A stretch of 64,000 bases of DNA from Pycnopodia helianthoides (GCA_032158295.1 CM063250.1:441501-505500); one strand, 5' to 3'. Numbered from the stretch's first letter, positions 9,298-22,148 are shown. A program made the numbers and translations. Notes: generated by a model from the sequence alone, not told the origin.

Positions 9298-11469
9298 CTA
9301 AAATCAAATTTACGGAGTGGATGGGGAGATCCTAGAGAAAGAACACCCTTCCAAGACACCATGCAAATATGATGAGATTACCTCATTTTGCCATGACGAC
9401 AGTGTTTTCATTATCCATTTCAAAGCCGTCAATTTGATCAATTAAAGTGTTCAGAAATCCCCCCACAGGCTCTTTACTTGACATCAAAACAACATTTCTA
9501 ATGAGGTCTTTGATGGGTTATATAGTGTGCTAACGGGGGAAACAGTGTGTCGCCAAGATGCTACCATCCTGCAATATCGCCTTTGGGTTGTCTTAAAGAT
9601 AAAGTTGATGTACAAAATTAAGACTGTTGGTAGATAACTGCTGATTCTGGTCATCGTTCAATCCAACCGGGCTTTTAAAAAATCAGCAAGTCAAAATTTT
9701 CTCTTTGAAAACAAATAAAAGAGCAAAAATTTACAAAGGAAAAGAGGAGCTTTAACAACAAAAACCCACCATTACACTTCTTTCAAAACTACAGCAATTT
9801 AGGAAATACTTTTAGGGGCATTTCTAAATATGAAACTTTTTAGAACATTTACAGTGATAAAATTACCAAATGCATTTCAAGGTTTTAGACCTTTAGTGTT
9901 TTGTTTTTTGTTTTGTTTTTTCCTCTCAGTGATTCACCAATTCTAGACCACATCTTTAAGACATTCTATTGGCATCATCAGAGTTGTCGGCAAGACACAA
10001 GGAGCATATCTGCAAGCTATTTGCATTAATAAGGTGATTGATGATTTAACTATTTTTCTCAGTAATGATTTTGTTTAGAGGGTAATGAACTGGGATGCTA
10101 GATGCAGCCAATTGGTCAGTGAAGGCATGTGTGGTACAGGTTTATCCATCCACTAATGATGGAGTAATTAGTTTGAAGGAGTACTGAGCTTTCTGCTAGC
10201 TTGGTGATGGCTTGTCTAATATGGGCAGTCATTCTACTCTACTGGGCAATATAAATATAGGTCACTGTCGACGCCAAACAACCTTGCTTGGTCATCACAA
10301 TGCTACACTGAATTATCATTTTTCATTCTTTATCATATTTTTAGTCTTATTAGTTGACCTCGGGATAGTATATTATCTTTTTATTATTTTTTATTATGCA
10401 TTTGCGTATGCAATTAGTATATTTTCGATCCAATAGCAGTCTGGGTACTCCACTATACCTCCTCTGGATGTTACCTCCATTTGTACCTTAATTATTACAT
10501 TTTTCATTACTATTATAACTGTTATTATTTAATGTATTTTCAAGTTGTGCAAATGGAAATAAAACAAACAAACTCAATAAGGTTATAATAGGGCCCAAAT
10601 TAAAACACTACTACAACTGTCAAACTACACTCCTGACTGGTGAATTATTCTACTCTGATAGTGATATAGTCTAAGTGTTTGTCAGAGTACTACCCTAATT
10701 GGTCACTGTCTACCCCGATCGGTATTTGGTTTGAATACATAATCACCATACTATACCCTGATAGGGGAATAGTTTTATTTTGTATCAGTCACTGTGCAAC
10801 AATCATTACATTATTTAGGTTCCCCTTTATATCCAAACTGGAAATATTTAATGTAGCTTACACAATAATAATCTTACTACGATCTAATCAATATTTTTTT
10901 CCCCCTTACTTCTTGCTTTTTATTGCATTACAACATCAACAGTGTCAACTCACAGATGTCCACAACACATCTTAAGCTAAAAATGAACTAAAATTGAATA
11001 AATATACTCAAAGGTAAAATGTTACTAAAATTGCTTGTAAGCTGACCATGCCCCAACCAAGTCCTGAGCAACACCACCAGAGATAGATAAAGCAATTTGG
11101 CATTCAATGCCCATTAATGAATTACCGGTCACGAAGCTACTTCACCCATAGTAGTTATAGATCTTCATGTTAATAACAGCACAGTGCTGGCATGACCCTG
11201 GTATGATTATATGGTGCAATTCAGTTTCATCTAGGCTACATGCCTGGTTCACAAACCATGCATTGTAAATCAATCTAAGTAATCAGCATAGGTCTGACCA
11301 AGGATGCTGGCTAGTGAAAAAATGTCAATATTGCTTACATTGGACAACAGGGCCTTATAATGGAGGAATCATCTTGGTTTTCATATCATTCCAATTATAA
11401 ATAGTCTGGTTTAAAGTATCATTGTTGTTTTATAAGGGAAACAGTGTTACCAAGCTTGCAGAAGCTTAC
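9298..11469. other. Intergenic or intronic, possible LINE tail near 10.5 kb
   Basis: No gene seen. The end at about 10,500-10,575 (ttgtgcaaatggaaataaaac) resembles the 3' terminus of a non-LTR element followed by an A-rich tail on the plus strand, but no reverse-transcriptase residues are visible upstream. Confidence 0.35.
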
Positions 11470-11523
11470 CATGTCCAAATTAGTAGCTGTGGTTTGACCA
11501 TTACATGAACATGCATGGAGTAT
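11470..11523 (-). CDS. Candidate internal exon (54 nt, phase 0-0)
   Basis: Minus strand. Acceptor gggtctcag precedes 11523 and strong donor CATG|GTAAGC follows 11470. The phase-0 frame is fully open: ILHACSCNGQTTATNLDM. A second frame is also open (YSMHVHVMVKPQLLIW), so the reading frame is not decided by this exon alone. Phase 0 at both ends fits the start of the 7208-7245 candidate and the 3' end of the 18,219-18,250 candidate in one of its frames. Product unknown. Confidence 0.3.
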
Positions 11524-12954
11524 CTGAGACCCATAGCAATACCCTTAGTGACAGCTGCAGCCGGACAGTTTGGACAAGGCTTAAGCACAGCATGAATTTG
11601 TGATTACAATCATTCCCCCACCGTTGATTAATGATTAAATATCAAGTAGTTTTGTACATGTGTGTAAGTCAATATAGTGACAGCATGCAAAATACACAAC
11701 ACAATTAAGCATTAAAGTCATTCGGCAATTCACAAAACAAACCCTTCCTGGGTCGTTCATCAGCCGGCACAACTTCCAACTGGGACCAATAGTACACATG
11801 GGTTGACATCAGTAGATTATAGATCTTTGTTTTGAATGTCAACGGTCAAGTTCCTTGTTTGTGTTATACATTTTGAAGGTTGTACATGGAGTCAAGCTGG
11901 TGCTTTGTACTAATGCATCAACATAATTCAGCAGGTCAAGGAGGTCTGCATGTATGATGCATACAAGAAATGAATGCTGAAAGTAATGAATAGAGTTGTG
12001 TGCATATCTGGTAATGGCAGCATAAAATAGTCATGGTTCATTAAAAATACTACAATACATACAGCCAGAATACACAAATAACATCAACATCATGTTTCAC
12101 AGAAATATTGAATTATTGAAAGGTTTTTGGGATGATGGTTTTTTTTTTCAATACATATTTTCATAAATTTCTGGAAGCCTAAAACTCAATAAATGTTGAT
12201 AAGAATTCAGCCATTGCTACTGATCTGTAGGCCCTGTCCTCGAGAAAAATATGAACAAACTTGGGTTGGCAAAATAAAGTACAGCTTTTTGTGATCTAAT
12301 ATGGTCATATATTCTGAAATAAACTATAAGAAAGACTTAAAAATTATTTATGCACTAATCCACAAGAATATTATGATGCATCAGTCATTTCATTTTTTGC
12401 AGAATTAGTAATCCTTCTAACAGTTCAGTTCAGTTCAGCTAAACAATGGTTTATTAAATATATAAACAAAATTATGACATCTGCTGAAATCTAAGAAAAC
12501 AAAAATCTTAACATTAACAGAAAAATTTAATTAACTACCAACAACAATAACTTCAAAATTGCAAAAGGATGAAAATTCAACTACATGTGTAGTATTGAAA
12601 TTTTTAACAAAATAGAATAATGCATGTTTTCTAATTTTTCAGTCATACAACGAAACTCATGAACCATTAATGTGTTCATTCAATAAGATATGACCGACTC
12701 TGTGCATATATTAACCAAAGTTTATCAAATGTATCTTGCCTTTTGGAAACAGAAATGCATGCCTGGTCAAAATTTTGATTGCCTTCATAAAAGCTTAGTT
12801 TACTACACAATCCAATTAGTTAATATTTACATATTACAATTTTTACTGACAAGTAAAAAGATATAACTCAAAGAGGAAGATATACACTAGGAAGAAGTCT
12901 ATAGTTGTTAATAACACCTCAATCAATACTCATGAATCTACATATAGTATCTGC
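11524..12954. other. No gene seen; fragmentary repeats
   Basis: Near 12,421-12,440 there is a short (CAGTT)n run followed by an A/T-rich segment whose reverse complement ends in aataaacc, possibly a decayed minus-strand LINE tail. Around 11,710-11,800 two minus-strand frames are open, but no splice pair was convincing. Confidence 0.4.
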
Positions 12955-13024
12955 CCCCTGCCACCCTCCCCACCCCCTCCCCCCCTCGCCCCCTCCCCCT
13001 CTCTCTTTCTCTCCCTCTCTCTTC
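12955..13024 (+). repeat. C/T-rich low-complexity tract
   Basis: Runs of C separated by T, then (CT)n. Could form a triplex or i-motif. It sits just upstream of the acceptor at 13,070. Confidence 0.9.
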
Positions 13025-13070
13025 TGCCTCAAGTGTATACATGATTTATATGGCTCACTCTTCTTTACAG

Positions 13071-13226
13071 TCCTTCAGACAACAGCATTATTGTCTCGGG
13101 GCATACTCCCATCTCCCGACTCTTGCAATTTTAATAAATGTCAGAACGCAGGCAAACAGTTTTTTCAAGACCCTGAAAAGACTTCAAGATTTGATGTTTC
13201 ATAAGTTCTGTTTGACAGAGGCTTAG
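13071..13226 (+). CDS. Candidate terminal exon (plus strand)
   Basis: A very good acceptor (cactcttctttacag) ends at 13070. Two frames stay open afterwards. One reads SFRQQHYCLGAYSHLP, then KRLQDLMFHKFCLTEA, and stops at 13,224-13,226. The other reads LQTTALLSRGILPSPD, then FFQDPEKTSRFDVS, and stops at 13,202-13,204. Both look protein-like and neither is recognised. No clear poly(A) signal follows, although ctgaaataataa lies about 30 bases on. The upstream C/T tract inflates the acceptor score, so chance is possible. Confidence 0.25.
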   Translation, partial: SFRQQHYCLGAYSHLPTLAILINVRTQANSFFKTLKRLQDLMFHKFCLTEA

Positions 13227-14796
13227 GGTTGCTGGAAAATGGTTTCCACAAAAACTGAAATAATAAGTGCCTGGCTTAAAATTTACAAAATAATTTACAA
13301 AATATAACTGAAAAAAGCCTGATACTTATAATCACTGAATACAATTTTTTTTAATGAGTCCTGTGTATGATTATTTATGAGCGATTTTATACAACGATTT
13401 CATACAAGTATTACAGCATGTCTTTATCAAATACATGTCAGCCATACACAGGACTGAATGTGGACAGAGTGTAGGACAGATGTGTTAAAAACATCACAAA
13501 TTGATTTATCCAATGAATTGTAATTTTGTATACCCATGAGCTAACTGGCAAAAACATGAGACGATCATCAAGCCTATCTTGCATAAATATGTTAATTGCT
13601 TGCTTTGGCTGCATAAATTAATCAAGGGCACTTCTCAAACCTCATTGGTCAATGGGACCTGCAGTGTATGCAAATCATATGTAAATTATCACAGGACACA
13701 TCAACTGTATGTACAAGCACACATCCGATATAAGCACATGCCTCACTCTTGCATAATGATGCAGTCATAGTGTAATGGCTGGTATACCATTTCATTATAC
13801 GTACAGAGTTCACATACACCCACAACTTATGCAAATACTGCCAGCACTGGGCTTTACTTGGCACAAGAGGGCAGTATGACTTTTTTCTAACCTGCCAAAC
13901 TACAAACAACACAGTACACCTGACCATTTTATACTCAATGAGGGCAGGGCATCTCCAGTAATACTGATGCCTGTATGGAAATGTAGGAGAAAAGAAACTT
14001 GCCACAAGAGGGCGCAATACATTCTGAAGTCCAAAAGAGCACACACCTCCACTCTGTATCTAAGCAACCATGCCAAGTCTGAGATGACGATCACAGACAA
14101 ATTCGTAAAGATTTCTTGATGCTTCAATTAAATTAACGACCATTGAACTGCATCTCAAATTCGTTGTGACAAATTCATTGAGACAATGGCTTGAAAAACA
14201 TTTTTCTCTGACCCGCTGTCTTGTCAATGACAGTCATTCTAAACGATTTCAAAAACATGAAAATGTACTATTTTTGCTGGCTTGATTCAGGTAATATTTT
14301 AGCTTTGGGCTGTAAAACTCATAACCAAACTAGTTGTGCAGTCTAGTAATTCTTTGAGATTTTCTTGCATTATAGTAGGACTTCTAACAATATTGAACTT
14401 GACCAAATAGTAAGGGACCTATGTTTATTTGATGAAGGTGAGGTTTTCAAGCCCAAATCACCTCCTACCAAGAAGTCATTGTTTACTTTTTGAAAAAAAC
14501 TGCCCCTGTCCCAGTTATAATTTCAAAATACAAGCCTTGTGGTCTACAAGCATAATATCCAGAACTAAAATAACAAATACTGGTGATTTTACTTTCAAAT
14601 TTATGAATTATCATCTGTTTTTGTTTTATAATAATAATATTGATATGCACCTTATTATTTGTATCCTTAGAGCTGGTAAACAGTTTTTGTAATAACATAT
14701 TTGGTTTTATCCAACACCAATGTGTGACAATTACTGTATACTCAGTGCTTTCCTAAGTCATATAGAAAGAAACACATCCACAGGCATGCTACACAG
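13227..14796. other. No supported gene; partial duplication
   Basis: A minus-strand 131-codon open frame (13,649-14,044) is the longest simple-sequence-free frame nearby, but it crosses two related segments containing cacaagagggc (at 13,862 and 14,003) and shows no domain. Similar agagggcag motifs at 33,404 and gagggcgct at 48,230 and 51,840 suggest a dispersed repeat. Confidence 0.4.
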
Positions 14797-14862
14797 GTAG
14801 GAGTTGAACCCAAAACCTTTGCATTCTAGATCATAACCACTAGACCGCCGGGCAGGCCTGGT
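14797..14862 (-). mobile_element. tRNA-like SINE head
   Basis: On the minus strand, cggtctagtggttatgatct (A-box side) is followed about 30 bases later by ggttcaactcc (B box). Spacing is right for a tRNA-derived promoter. The rest of the element is not delimited, and there is no intact cloverleaf. Confidence 0.5.
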
Positions 14863-14874
14863 GACTAGAGGTTA

Positions 14875-17550
14875 TTTTGAATCATGCAACTTCGTTATAT
14901 TAATCTGGAAGCTTACTCCATACAAACTAATGGTACCAATCGTCTTGAAAAACGTTTCCATCTTGGATTGAAATAAGCATAAACAAACTAATGTGAAAAA
15001 AATCACTGCCTTCACTTCAGCAGTAATCACTGTTTTCTTAAAAAACACGACCACATGAATTTTAATGAAATTTCCACACTTGTACGGTGTGTTTATTGAA
15101 AACCACTCAACTGGAATGAATGTGCTCTTCCTTCTGGCAATTTTGTATCATGCGCTCTATATAATTAAGTTTCCCTTCATTTCATTTTGGTTTTGAGTAA
15201 CTACCTCACCAACCCCCCCACAAGTCAAAGGGATATGTGTATATATCTTTGGTTTAGAATAAAAATGGCACATCCTGACAAGCAAAAAGTGATTTATGTT
15301 CACCATATGTGGAGTTTTACAATGCAGATCTTTGCTGCAATGGTTAACGTTAGAATCTATCGACAAGGGATTGACATTTGAAGCGCCTAGAGATAAAATT
15401 ATATCCTTTTCAGGGCAGTCTCCTGGTTCAACATACAGAAAATCAATTCAAGTCAAAAATACAAAAGGTCACCATTCAACATTTCTCAGAATTTCACAGC
15501 AGGTTATATATGGTGCAAGTTGAAATCTTATGTGCAGGATTAATTCTCCTCCTTTCTGTCTACTTTTTTATTAACTTTTAGGATAATTTAATAGACCATG
15601 TAACTTGTGACTTCACATGTTTACAAAAGAGAGACAGAGTCCTGGACTTCCTGCAGGCATGATTTGTACAGCTCCATGGAAGAAAACATTCAATCTAACA
15701 TTGTCTGGAAACTGCACATATACATGTACATGTATATGATTTTTATCAATCTTTGATATGAAGAACCAGGGCACATCTTAAACTTGACACTTCTTAAAGA
15801 TTTTCTATTTTTGTGGTAACTATATGATAAAAAATGTAAAATTTTGTTGGATCTTCCCTGCCAGGAAAGGCCTTGGCATGTACAAGGTCACTCTATTTGT
15901 AAACAAGGTGACATGGTCTATTGCCAGTATTCACTTGAGTACATTTCTGACCGCCTGATTGCAACTCAAAGCTGTACCTATAGGCCTATATGCTTTTAAT
16001 TTATTCTTCTAATTTTATCAGGAAAAATAAATGTTAAAGAATAAACGAAGAGACTTCTTGACTACGAAGTCGAAATACTTCCTCTCGAAAGCTGTAAAAC
16101 ATTTTTTTGCAGGTTAATTGGGAAAATTTTAATTAATTTACTTTCTACTTTAATTTACCAATTTTGTACGATCACCATATATGAAATTTTGCAAAGTCTT
16201 CACCAAACCCTTCTCCACACAATTTGTAAACATTATATGAAAGACAGCCAAGATATATCACTGGTGAAGAAAAGTGCATTTATTTATATATTGCACCCTC
16301 ATCTTATGAGAGTGACTCAGGATTGTTGATACTTGATAGTTATTACAAATGACTTCAACAGAATCTCCAATGAATCTCAACAATAGCTTTACTATCTACT
16401 GCCACTACTAGGCAATACTACATGTACCGGTAACTGTCTTCCCAGGATTGGATTTCGCTCTGATGAGCGTTTCACAGTAACATTAGGCTCGATTAAAAAC
16501 AGCCTCTATGATTAGGTTTCATTAAAGGAAACATTTGCACCTTTTCTTTGTTTTTGCAAAATTATTATTGTTTATTCAGCCAACAATTTCAACATGCAGA
16601 ATACAAGAAGGTATAGAATGTGTACATTTTAAAATCTTTAAAAATAGAACAATTGTAAACCAGAAATCAGCAAAGAAATACTAAAATATTAGCAACAAAA
16701 CAGTTACAGTTACAGACACAACTAACTGGAATCAGACAGCAAGACAAACCCATTCTAAGATGGCCAGGAGAAATCAAAGTGAACCAAACCACTATGGTTC
16801 AAAAATAATAATCCATTCTCAAAATGAGAAATGAGTGCAAAAAGATAAAAGGCAATCTTTGGAAATAAGTATTCATGATCAAATCAATAAAAAGGGATGA
16901 GGCTGCTCAATGACAATCCATGAAGAATATTACAAGTCCCATGGGAAGAGTTCTTACTGGGCACTAATATACGAAGCACCAAGATGAGATGAACCAAACT
17001 TCCATCCCGTTTCATTTCTACACTACCTTTAATCTTGATAAGATATAAACACCATGACAGTGTCTTACTGCAGTCCTTCTAATCACTCCCTTTAAATACC
17101 ACAAGAGATGTATCCAAAGATGACAAACTGCACGGTTGAAGTTTGAATACAAACAGTAGACGCATTTTAGACAGCTAGATAATGAAACTTGTGAATTATC
17201 AATGAGAAAAAACTATGAATTATGGTCATTAGTCCACAAGACTCACAAAATGTCGTCTGTCATGATGCTTTTTTATTTTGGGGATGGGGCCGGGTGGGCA
17301 GGGGGAACATTTCACTAAAAAATAAAGAAGGGCATCCACAACAAAACAGTCACTCATAATACACCACTCTGGCTACGACAAATGAAAAAACTTTTGTATG
17401 AAGTAAATTGTTATAATATATTATCAAATGTTAAAAAAATCACAATTGAGTAAACTCAATTTTGTGTTAACTGTCTGCTTTTCAAAAAGTCAAATACATT
17501 GTTCTTCCCCAAATTCCCCTGCCTTCCCTTAATACATCCTATAAACATTT
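14875..17550. other. No gene seen
   Basis: A+T-rich with short open frames only. A small hairpin cgctctgatgagcg is at about 16,458. Near 16,560 the minus strand ends in aataaacaataataat, which might be an old LINE tail. A 24-nt segment at about 17,065-17,095 (GVIRRTA, donor GCA|GTAAGA) was too short to call. Confidence 0.4.
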
Positions 17551-17665
17551 TCTGCAGAGCAAAAATTAGCAGGATACCAGTCATAGATGATACATGTGAC
17601 ATGGTATTTTGGCTGGTAACCTTCTTCTGGTAAGCATAAGTTTTGTTGTGGTTAGCTACTTTTGG
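17551..17665. mobile_element. gctaagca-type MITE, diverged copy B
   Basis: Shares the core gacatggtattttggctggtaa...cttcttctg and the flanking gctaagca-like motifs with the copy at 49,667-49,809. Confidence 0.6.
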
Positions 17666-18218
17666 GTATTCCCCACTTTTGAACGGGTGTGATTTTTTAT
17701 CATATTTTGTAAATTATTACTTGTGTTGCACTGTATAATGTGTAGTAAGATTGACAAACATTCCGTGTGCATTAACATGTCCTCTAATATGATTCTGCTA
17801 ATGTACAGTATTGAAACAGGTCCTTGTTTTGTACATTGGGAGGGCATAGCGGTGTTTCAGCTCTAAATATAGATTTCAAATAGATTTCAAATGTCATTTC
17901 CTGCTCTGGGGTTTTTATCCAGTAGGTGCATCAAATGTGACGCTTTAAGTGAAAAACATAGACCCATTAACACGAACAAAACACAAAAATGAAGAACACG
18001 ATTCAGCTCGAGCCATTTGCATACAAGATGGGGGTTCATACACATATCAACCCCTAAAAGGATCACTAATGGTTATCTAGCATTTGGTACTGTCCAATGC
18101 ATGGGAATCACTGTATGAATTTGACTTCCAGGCTATGAGTTCAAATTTTCATTAAATTTAATGTAGCGTAAAAATAGGGCAGATGTTAATAACTGCGTAA
18201 GACAGTTCTATGACTTAC
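17666..18218. other. No gene seen
   Basis: A+T-rich. A short tandem duplication aatatagatttcaaatagatttcaaat is at about 17,868-17,892. Confidence 0.5.
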
Positions 18219-18250
18219 AGCCCCAGGTATTAGCTCCCAGAATAATGGAC
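18219..18250 (-). CDS. Candidate micro-exon (32 nt)
   Basis: Minus strand. A pyrimidine-rich acceptor (actttccttcgccctgag) precedes 18250 and a strong donor GGGGCT|GTAAGTC follows 18219. Two frames are open: PLFWELIPGA (ends in phase 0, which would fit 11,470-11,523) and SIILGANTWG. Phase 0 at the 5' end hits a stop. The exon is too short to judge by coding content. Confidence 0.22.
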
Positions 18251-19439
18251 CTCAGGGCGAAGGAAAGTTAAGGCTTTCATGACAGGAAAAAAGGAAGAGA
18301 AATGAAAAGTGGCATGTCTGAACATGCTATGATGATGGGATTGTAGATGCTAGATGTGTGTGGGTGGATCACACACTCATGCTAAGTCAAGAAAGAGTCT
18401 TTAAGCCAGCTTGTAATGTAGACTTCCTTAATCTTCTAACTATACATGATGAGCTGGATTGTATTCCCAGGATAAGCAATACACTTTCAAACCCACACAT
18501 TACACAACTCCAAAAGACCATCAGATTGGCATAATACAAAATCTGTCAATTAAAAACTCCCAAATAGTACCCCAAAAAACTGTTCATTTTGCAACTTTAT
18601 GTGTACTCACACTTTTTGAAACATTCCATTCAAATCAGCTTCACATTTATTTCAACCACACCAAAATAGTATATGTTAATATTTTGTTGAAAATATTAAG
18701 AGTGGATGCAAAATTCGAAAAGGCAACTTTTGTGATGAAAATGCCTTGAAAAAAACAGTACAACAGCAAAACAGAATGAAAACAGAATACTATCTGCATT
18801 GCAACACAACATTTAATCACTTTCCAAACTTTAATGGGGACATTTTAACTATCCTTCAGGGACACATCTCAATACCAGACTGCATATGTCCACTGAATTT
18901 CAGGGTTTGATGGTAGGACCAGTTTGTTGTCTATTTCACTACTTGACTGTTCTTTTCGCTGATTTACCATATTTACAGTTTGAATCCATGCATAATCTAT
19001 GCAGGCAGTAGAGGTCAGGGTTCTCAAGGATCTGCAGACAACACTGCATCACCGTGTCAAAACATAGCACACCTTGGATAGAAATAACGAGCACTTTGAA
19101 ACGTCTGTTTGTTCAACCCAAAACTATACAAAATATATCACTATAATTATAACTAGCCAGACAGACCATTTGAATAACATTTGGACTGTTCTGCAGATTT
19201 GTGAACTGGCATTTGGCCAACAGACCACTGCTGGAATTGATGTGCATTATCATTTATTTTATCATACCATAGCATCTATCAAGACATTACATGTACCGTA
19301 GTTTCTTCAAGGAGGAGGTGGCAGCTGGAAGAGGCACATACTAGAGGAGAGCCATTACCAAGCAGACTTGTCCAAACTAAACAAGCATAGTTAGAATAAT
19401 ATTTGCCAGACTATATATGACCAGGTTTTGGTGGCTGTC
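18251..19439. other. No gene seen
   Basis: A+T-rich; a 96-codon plus-strand frame at 18,459-18,749 shows no domain or splice support. Confidence 0.5.
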
Positions 19440-19810
19440 CAAATGCCAAGATCTTGAGAAAGGGTGTGCACAATTGCCTTAAATTAAAAACATAGTGTGC
19501 CCAGCGACCGAAAAGCCAGGATGCTTACATTTTTCTAAAGTTGCCCAAAAGACACACAGAAATCCAGCTAGGATCTAGAAAAAGAGTGTCCTTGCCCCAA
19601 ATTCAAAAACATAACAGCCAACTTCCAATACTTTGACTGATTAAGAAGGGTGTTGAAATTTATAACAAAAGGTCCATAAGACACCCAGACCCAAGATAGG
19701 ATCTTGAGAAAGGGGTTCCATGTTTGCAAAAAAAATCAAAAACAGGTTAACCAACTTCTAATACAAGTAAATGACTGATTTTAAAAAGGTGGTCAAAAAT
19801 TGAGGACAGA
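19440..19810 (+). repeat. Three decayed ~125-bp tandem copies
   Basis: ggatcttgagaaag-type segments recur at about 19,450, 19,571 and 19,699. Each is followed by a shared tail of the type aaattcaaaaacataac...ccaacttc. Copies are diverged. They abut the 37-38 bp array on its left. Confidence 0.6.
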
Positions 19811-19817
19811 GTGTTAA

Positions 19818-21142
19818 AAAGGCTCCCAGTCACCCTTCTGGCTAACACTATGATAAAGACTCCCATTGACCCTTAACACTATGATAAAAACACCCAGTGA
19901 CCCTTCTAGCTAACACTATGATAAAAACACCAAGGCACCCTTCTGGCTCACACTATGATAAAAACTCCCAGTCACCCTTCCGGCTAACATTATGATCAGA
20001 GACTCCCAGTCACCCTTCTGGCTAACACTATGATAAAGACTCCAGTCACCCTTCTGGCTAACACTATGATAAAGACTCCAAGTCACACCTTTGGCTAACA
20101 CTATGATCAGAGACTCGCAGTCACCCTTCTGGCTAACATTATGGTCAAAGACTCCCAGTCACCCTTCTGGCTAACACTATGATAAAGACTCCAAGTCACA
20201 CCTTTGGCTAACACTATGATCAGAGACTCACAGACACCCTTCTGGCTAACACTATGATCAGAGACTCCCAGTCACACTTCTGGCTAACACTATGATAAAG
20301 ACTCCCAGTCACACTTTTGGCTAACACTATGATAAAGACTCCCAGTCACCCCTCTGGCTTACACTATTATAAAGACTCACAGTCACCCTTCTGGCTAACA
20401 CTATGATCAGAGACTCACAGACACCCTTCTGGCTAACACTATGATCAGAGACTCCCAGTCACACTTCTGGCTAACACTATGATAAAGACTCCCAGTCACA
20501 CTTTTGGCTAACACTATGATAAAGACTCCCAGTCAACCCTCTGGCTTACACTATTATAAAGACTCCCAGTCACCCTTCTGGCTAACATTATGATCAGAGA
20601 CTCCCAGTCACACTTCTGGCTAACACAAAGACTCTCAGTCACCCTTCTGGCTAACACTATGATCAGAGACTCCCAGTCACACTTCTGGCTAACACTATGA
20701 TAAAGACTCCCAGTCACACTTTTGGCTAACACTATGATAAAGACTCCCAGTCACCCCTCTGGCTTACACTATTATAAAGACTCACAGTCACCCTTCTGGC
20801 TAACACTATGATCAGAGACTCACAGACACCCTTCTGGCTAACACTATGATCAGAGACTCCCAGTCACACTTCTGGCTAACACTATGATAAAGACTCCCAG
20901 TCGCACTTTGGCTAACACTATGATAAAGACTCCCAGTCACCCCTCTGGCTTACACTATTATAAAGACTCACAGTCACCCTTCTGGCTAACATTATGATCA
21001 GAGACTCCCAGTCACACTTCTGGCTAACACAAAGACTCTCAGTCACCCTTCTGGCTAACACTATGATAAAAACTCCCAGTCACCATTCTGGCTAACACAA
21101 AGACTCTCAGTCACCCTTCTGGCTAACACTTTGATCAGAGAC
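19818..21142 (+). repeat. 37-38 bp minisatellite with higher-order structure
   Basis: About 35 copies of a unit such as ggctaacactatgataaag followed by actcccagtcacccttct. The variants gataaagac (37 bp) and gatcagagac (38 bp) alternate. The marker variant cacagacaccc occurs at 20,229, 20,416 and 20,821, so blocks of about five units (187 bp) were copied as a group. A shorter unit (ctaacacaaagac) recurs at about 20,623, 21,023 and 21,092. The minus-strand frames that read SVSQKGDW-like repeats are translations of the array, not genes. Confidence 0.95.
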
Positions 21143-22111
21143 TTCTCAACGAGATAATCCTTTTAAGGTAAGGGATCTAAAAGAAGAGCTGTAAAAACAG
21201 GAAAATGTATCGGATGAAAACACTCTACTACACTGGAGGTATACAGGGCTTCCCAGGGCTGATCAGCAGACAACTTTCACGCAAATACCTAGGAATTCAA
21301 GCGAGGCGATTAACATGGGGGGGGGGGACACAAGGGTTTTACAGGTTTAATGTTATATGGCGTCTTCGCTTCTTAGCCAGAGATAGTAATTTCTTTTTTC
21401 ATTGTTTAATGTTTATTAACGAATACATTTTTAATGTCCTCATGTGGAGTGAACCATGACATGTGTAGACTTTGCCAGACAGCTGGGTAAGCAAGTCTCT
21501 CTCGTAGTCAAAGATTGGCACCCCACTGCCGAGGGGATGAGGAGTGGTCTAGCTACGGATGATGAAACAGCCAGCTGGGGGAGAGGAGCACTTCTCATTA
21601 TGCATAGACACTCATTATCGTAGAGCGTGAAAAAACGCCAAATAGATAGTTGAATCCCAGAGAATGAAAAGAGCCCACAGGGGACAGATTAAAGTAATTT
21701 AAATGTCCTGGCTGAGATTGAAAGTATTGTTGGAATGAGGATATCTCATACCAATAACTAAAGGGTCTACACACAATGTCGTTGGTATAAAGACCACTTA
21801 AATAATTGATGGCCAATATCATCTTAAAGGGGAAGTCCCTCATTGTTTTTTTGAAGGCAAATTCATTCCTTTTCTATTAGTTTTCAACAACAAAAATATC
21901 TCATATAACCAGCCACTGGAAACTTCATTTTATCTAGTGAGGGTGAAAAATTGTGAAAATATTTCCGTAATTTTGTGCATCCTGATATACATGTGTATAA
22001 GCAGCAGTGATCTGGAGGGTTTTCAAATGCCGTTTTCTTAACTTTGACATTATTTCAGATAAAAAATCTTTTTCTCGAGGACTAAAACTGTATGAGCTTT
22101 ACAATCCTTTT
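21143..22111. other. No gene seen
   Basis: A G9 run at about 21,319. The segment 21,480-21,590 is less A+T-rich and contains a donor-like CTGG|GTAAGC, but no matching open frame was found. Confidence 0.45.
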
Positions 22112-22148
22112 TAGCCTTTGAGAAAGACTCTGCTAGGGTCGAAATGCT
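22112..22148 (+). mobile_element. Penelope-type tail motif, copy 1
   Basis: agcctttgagaaagactc, then tgctagggtcgaaat. The segment gactc pairs with gggtc and is followed by GAAA. The same sequence recurs inverted at 28,872-28,907. The layout (GA-rich core, hairpin, GAAA) resembles the hammerhead-like tails described for Penelope-like elements. Confidence 0.45.

Noticed and set aside
13649..14044. 131-codon minus-strand open frame
   Set aside because: No domain, no start or splice context, and it spans two related cacaagagggc repeat segments.
16450..16480. Hammerhead-like ctctgatgagcg motif
   Set aside because: It contains CTGATGA but no GAAA after the hairpin in the right orientation; only a small hairpin.
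19916..20732. Minus-strand ORFs with SVSQKGDWESL-like repeats
   Set aside because: Pure translation of the 37-38 bp minisatellite.
19818..21142. CRISPR-like array (regular repeats)
   Set aside because: Units are directly tandem without unique spacers, and the DNA is clearly eukaryotic.
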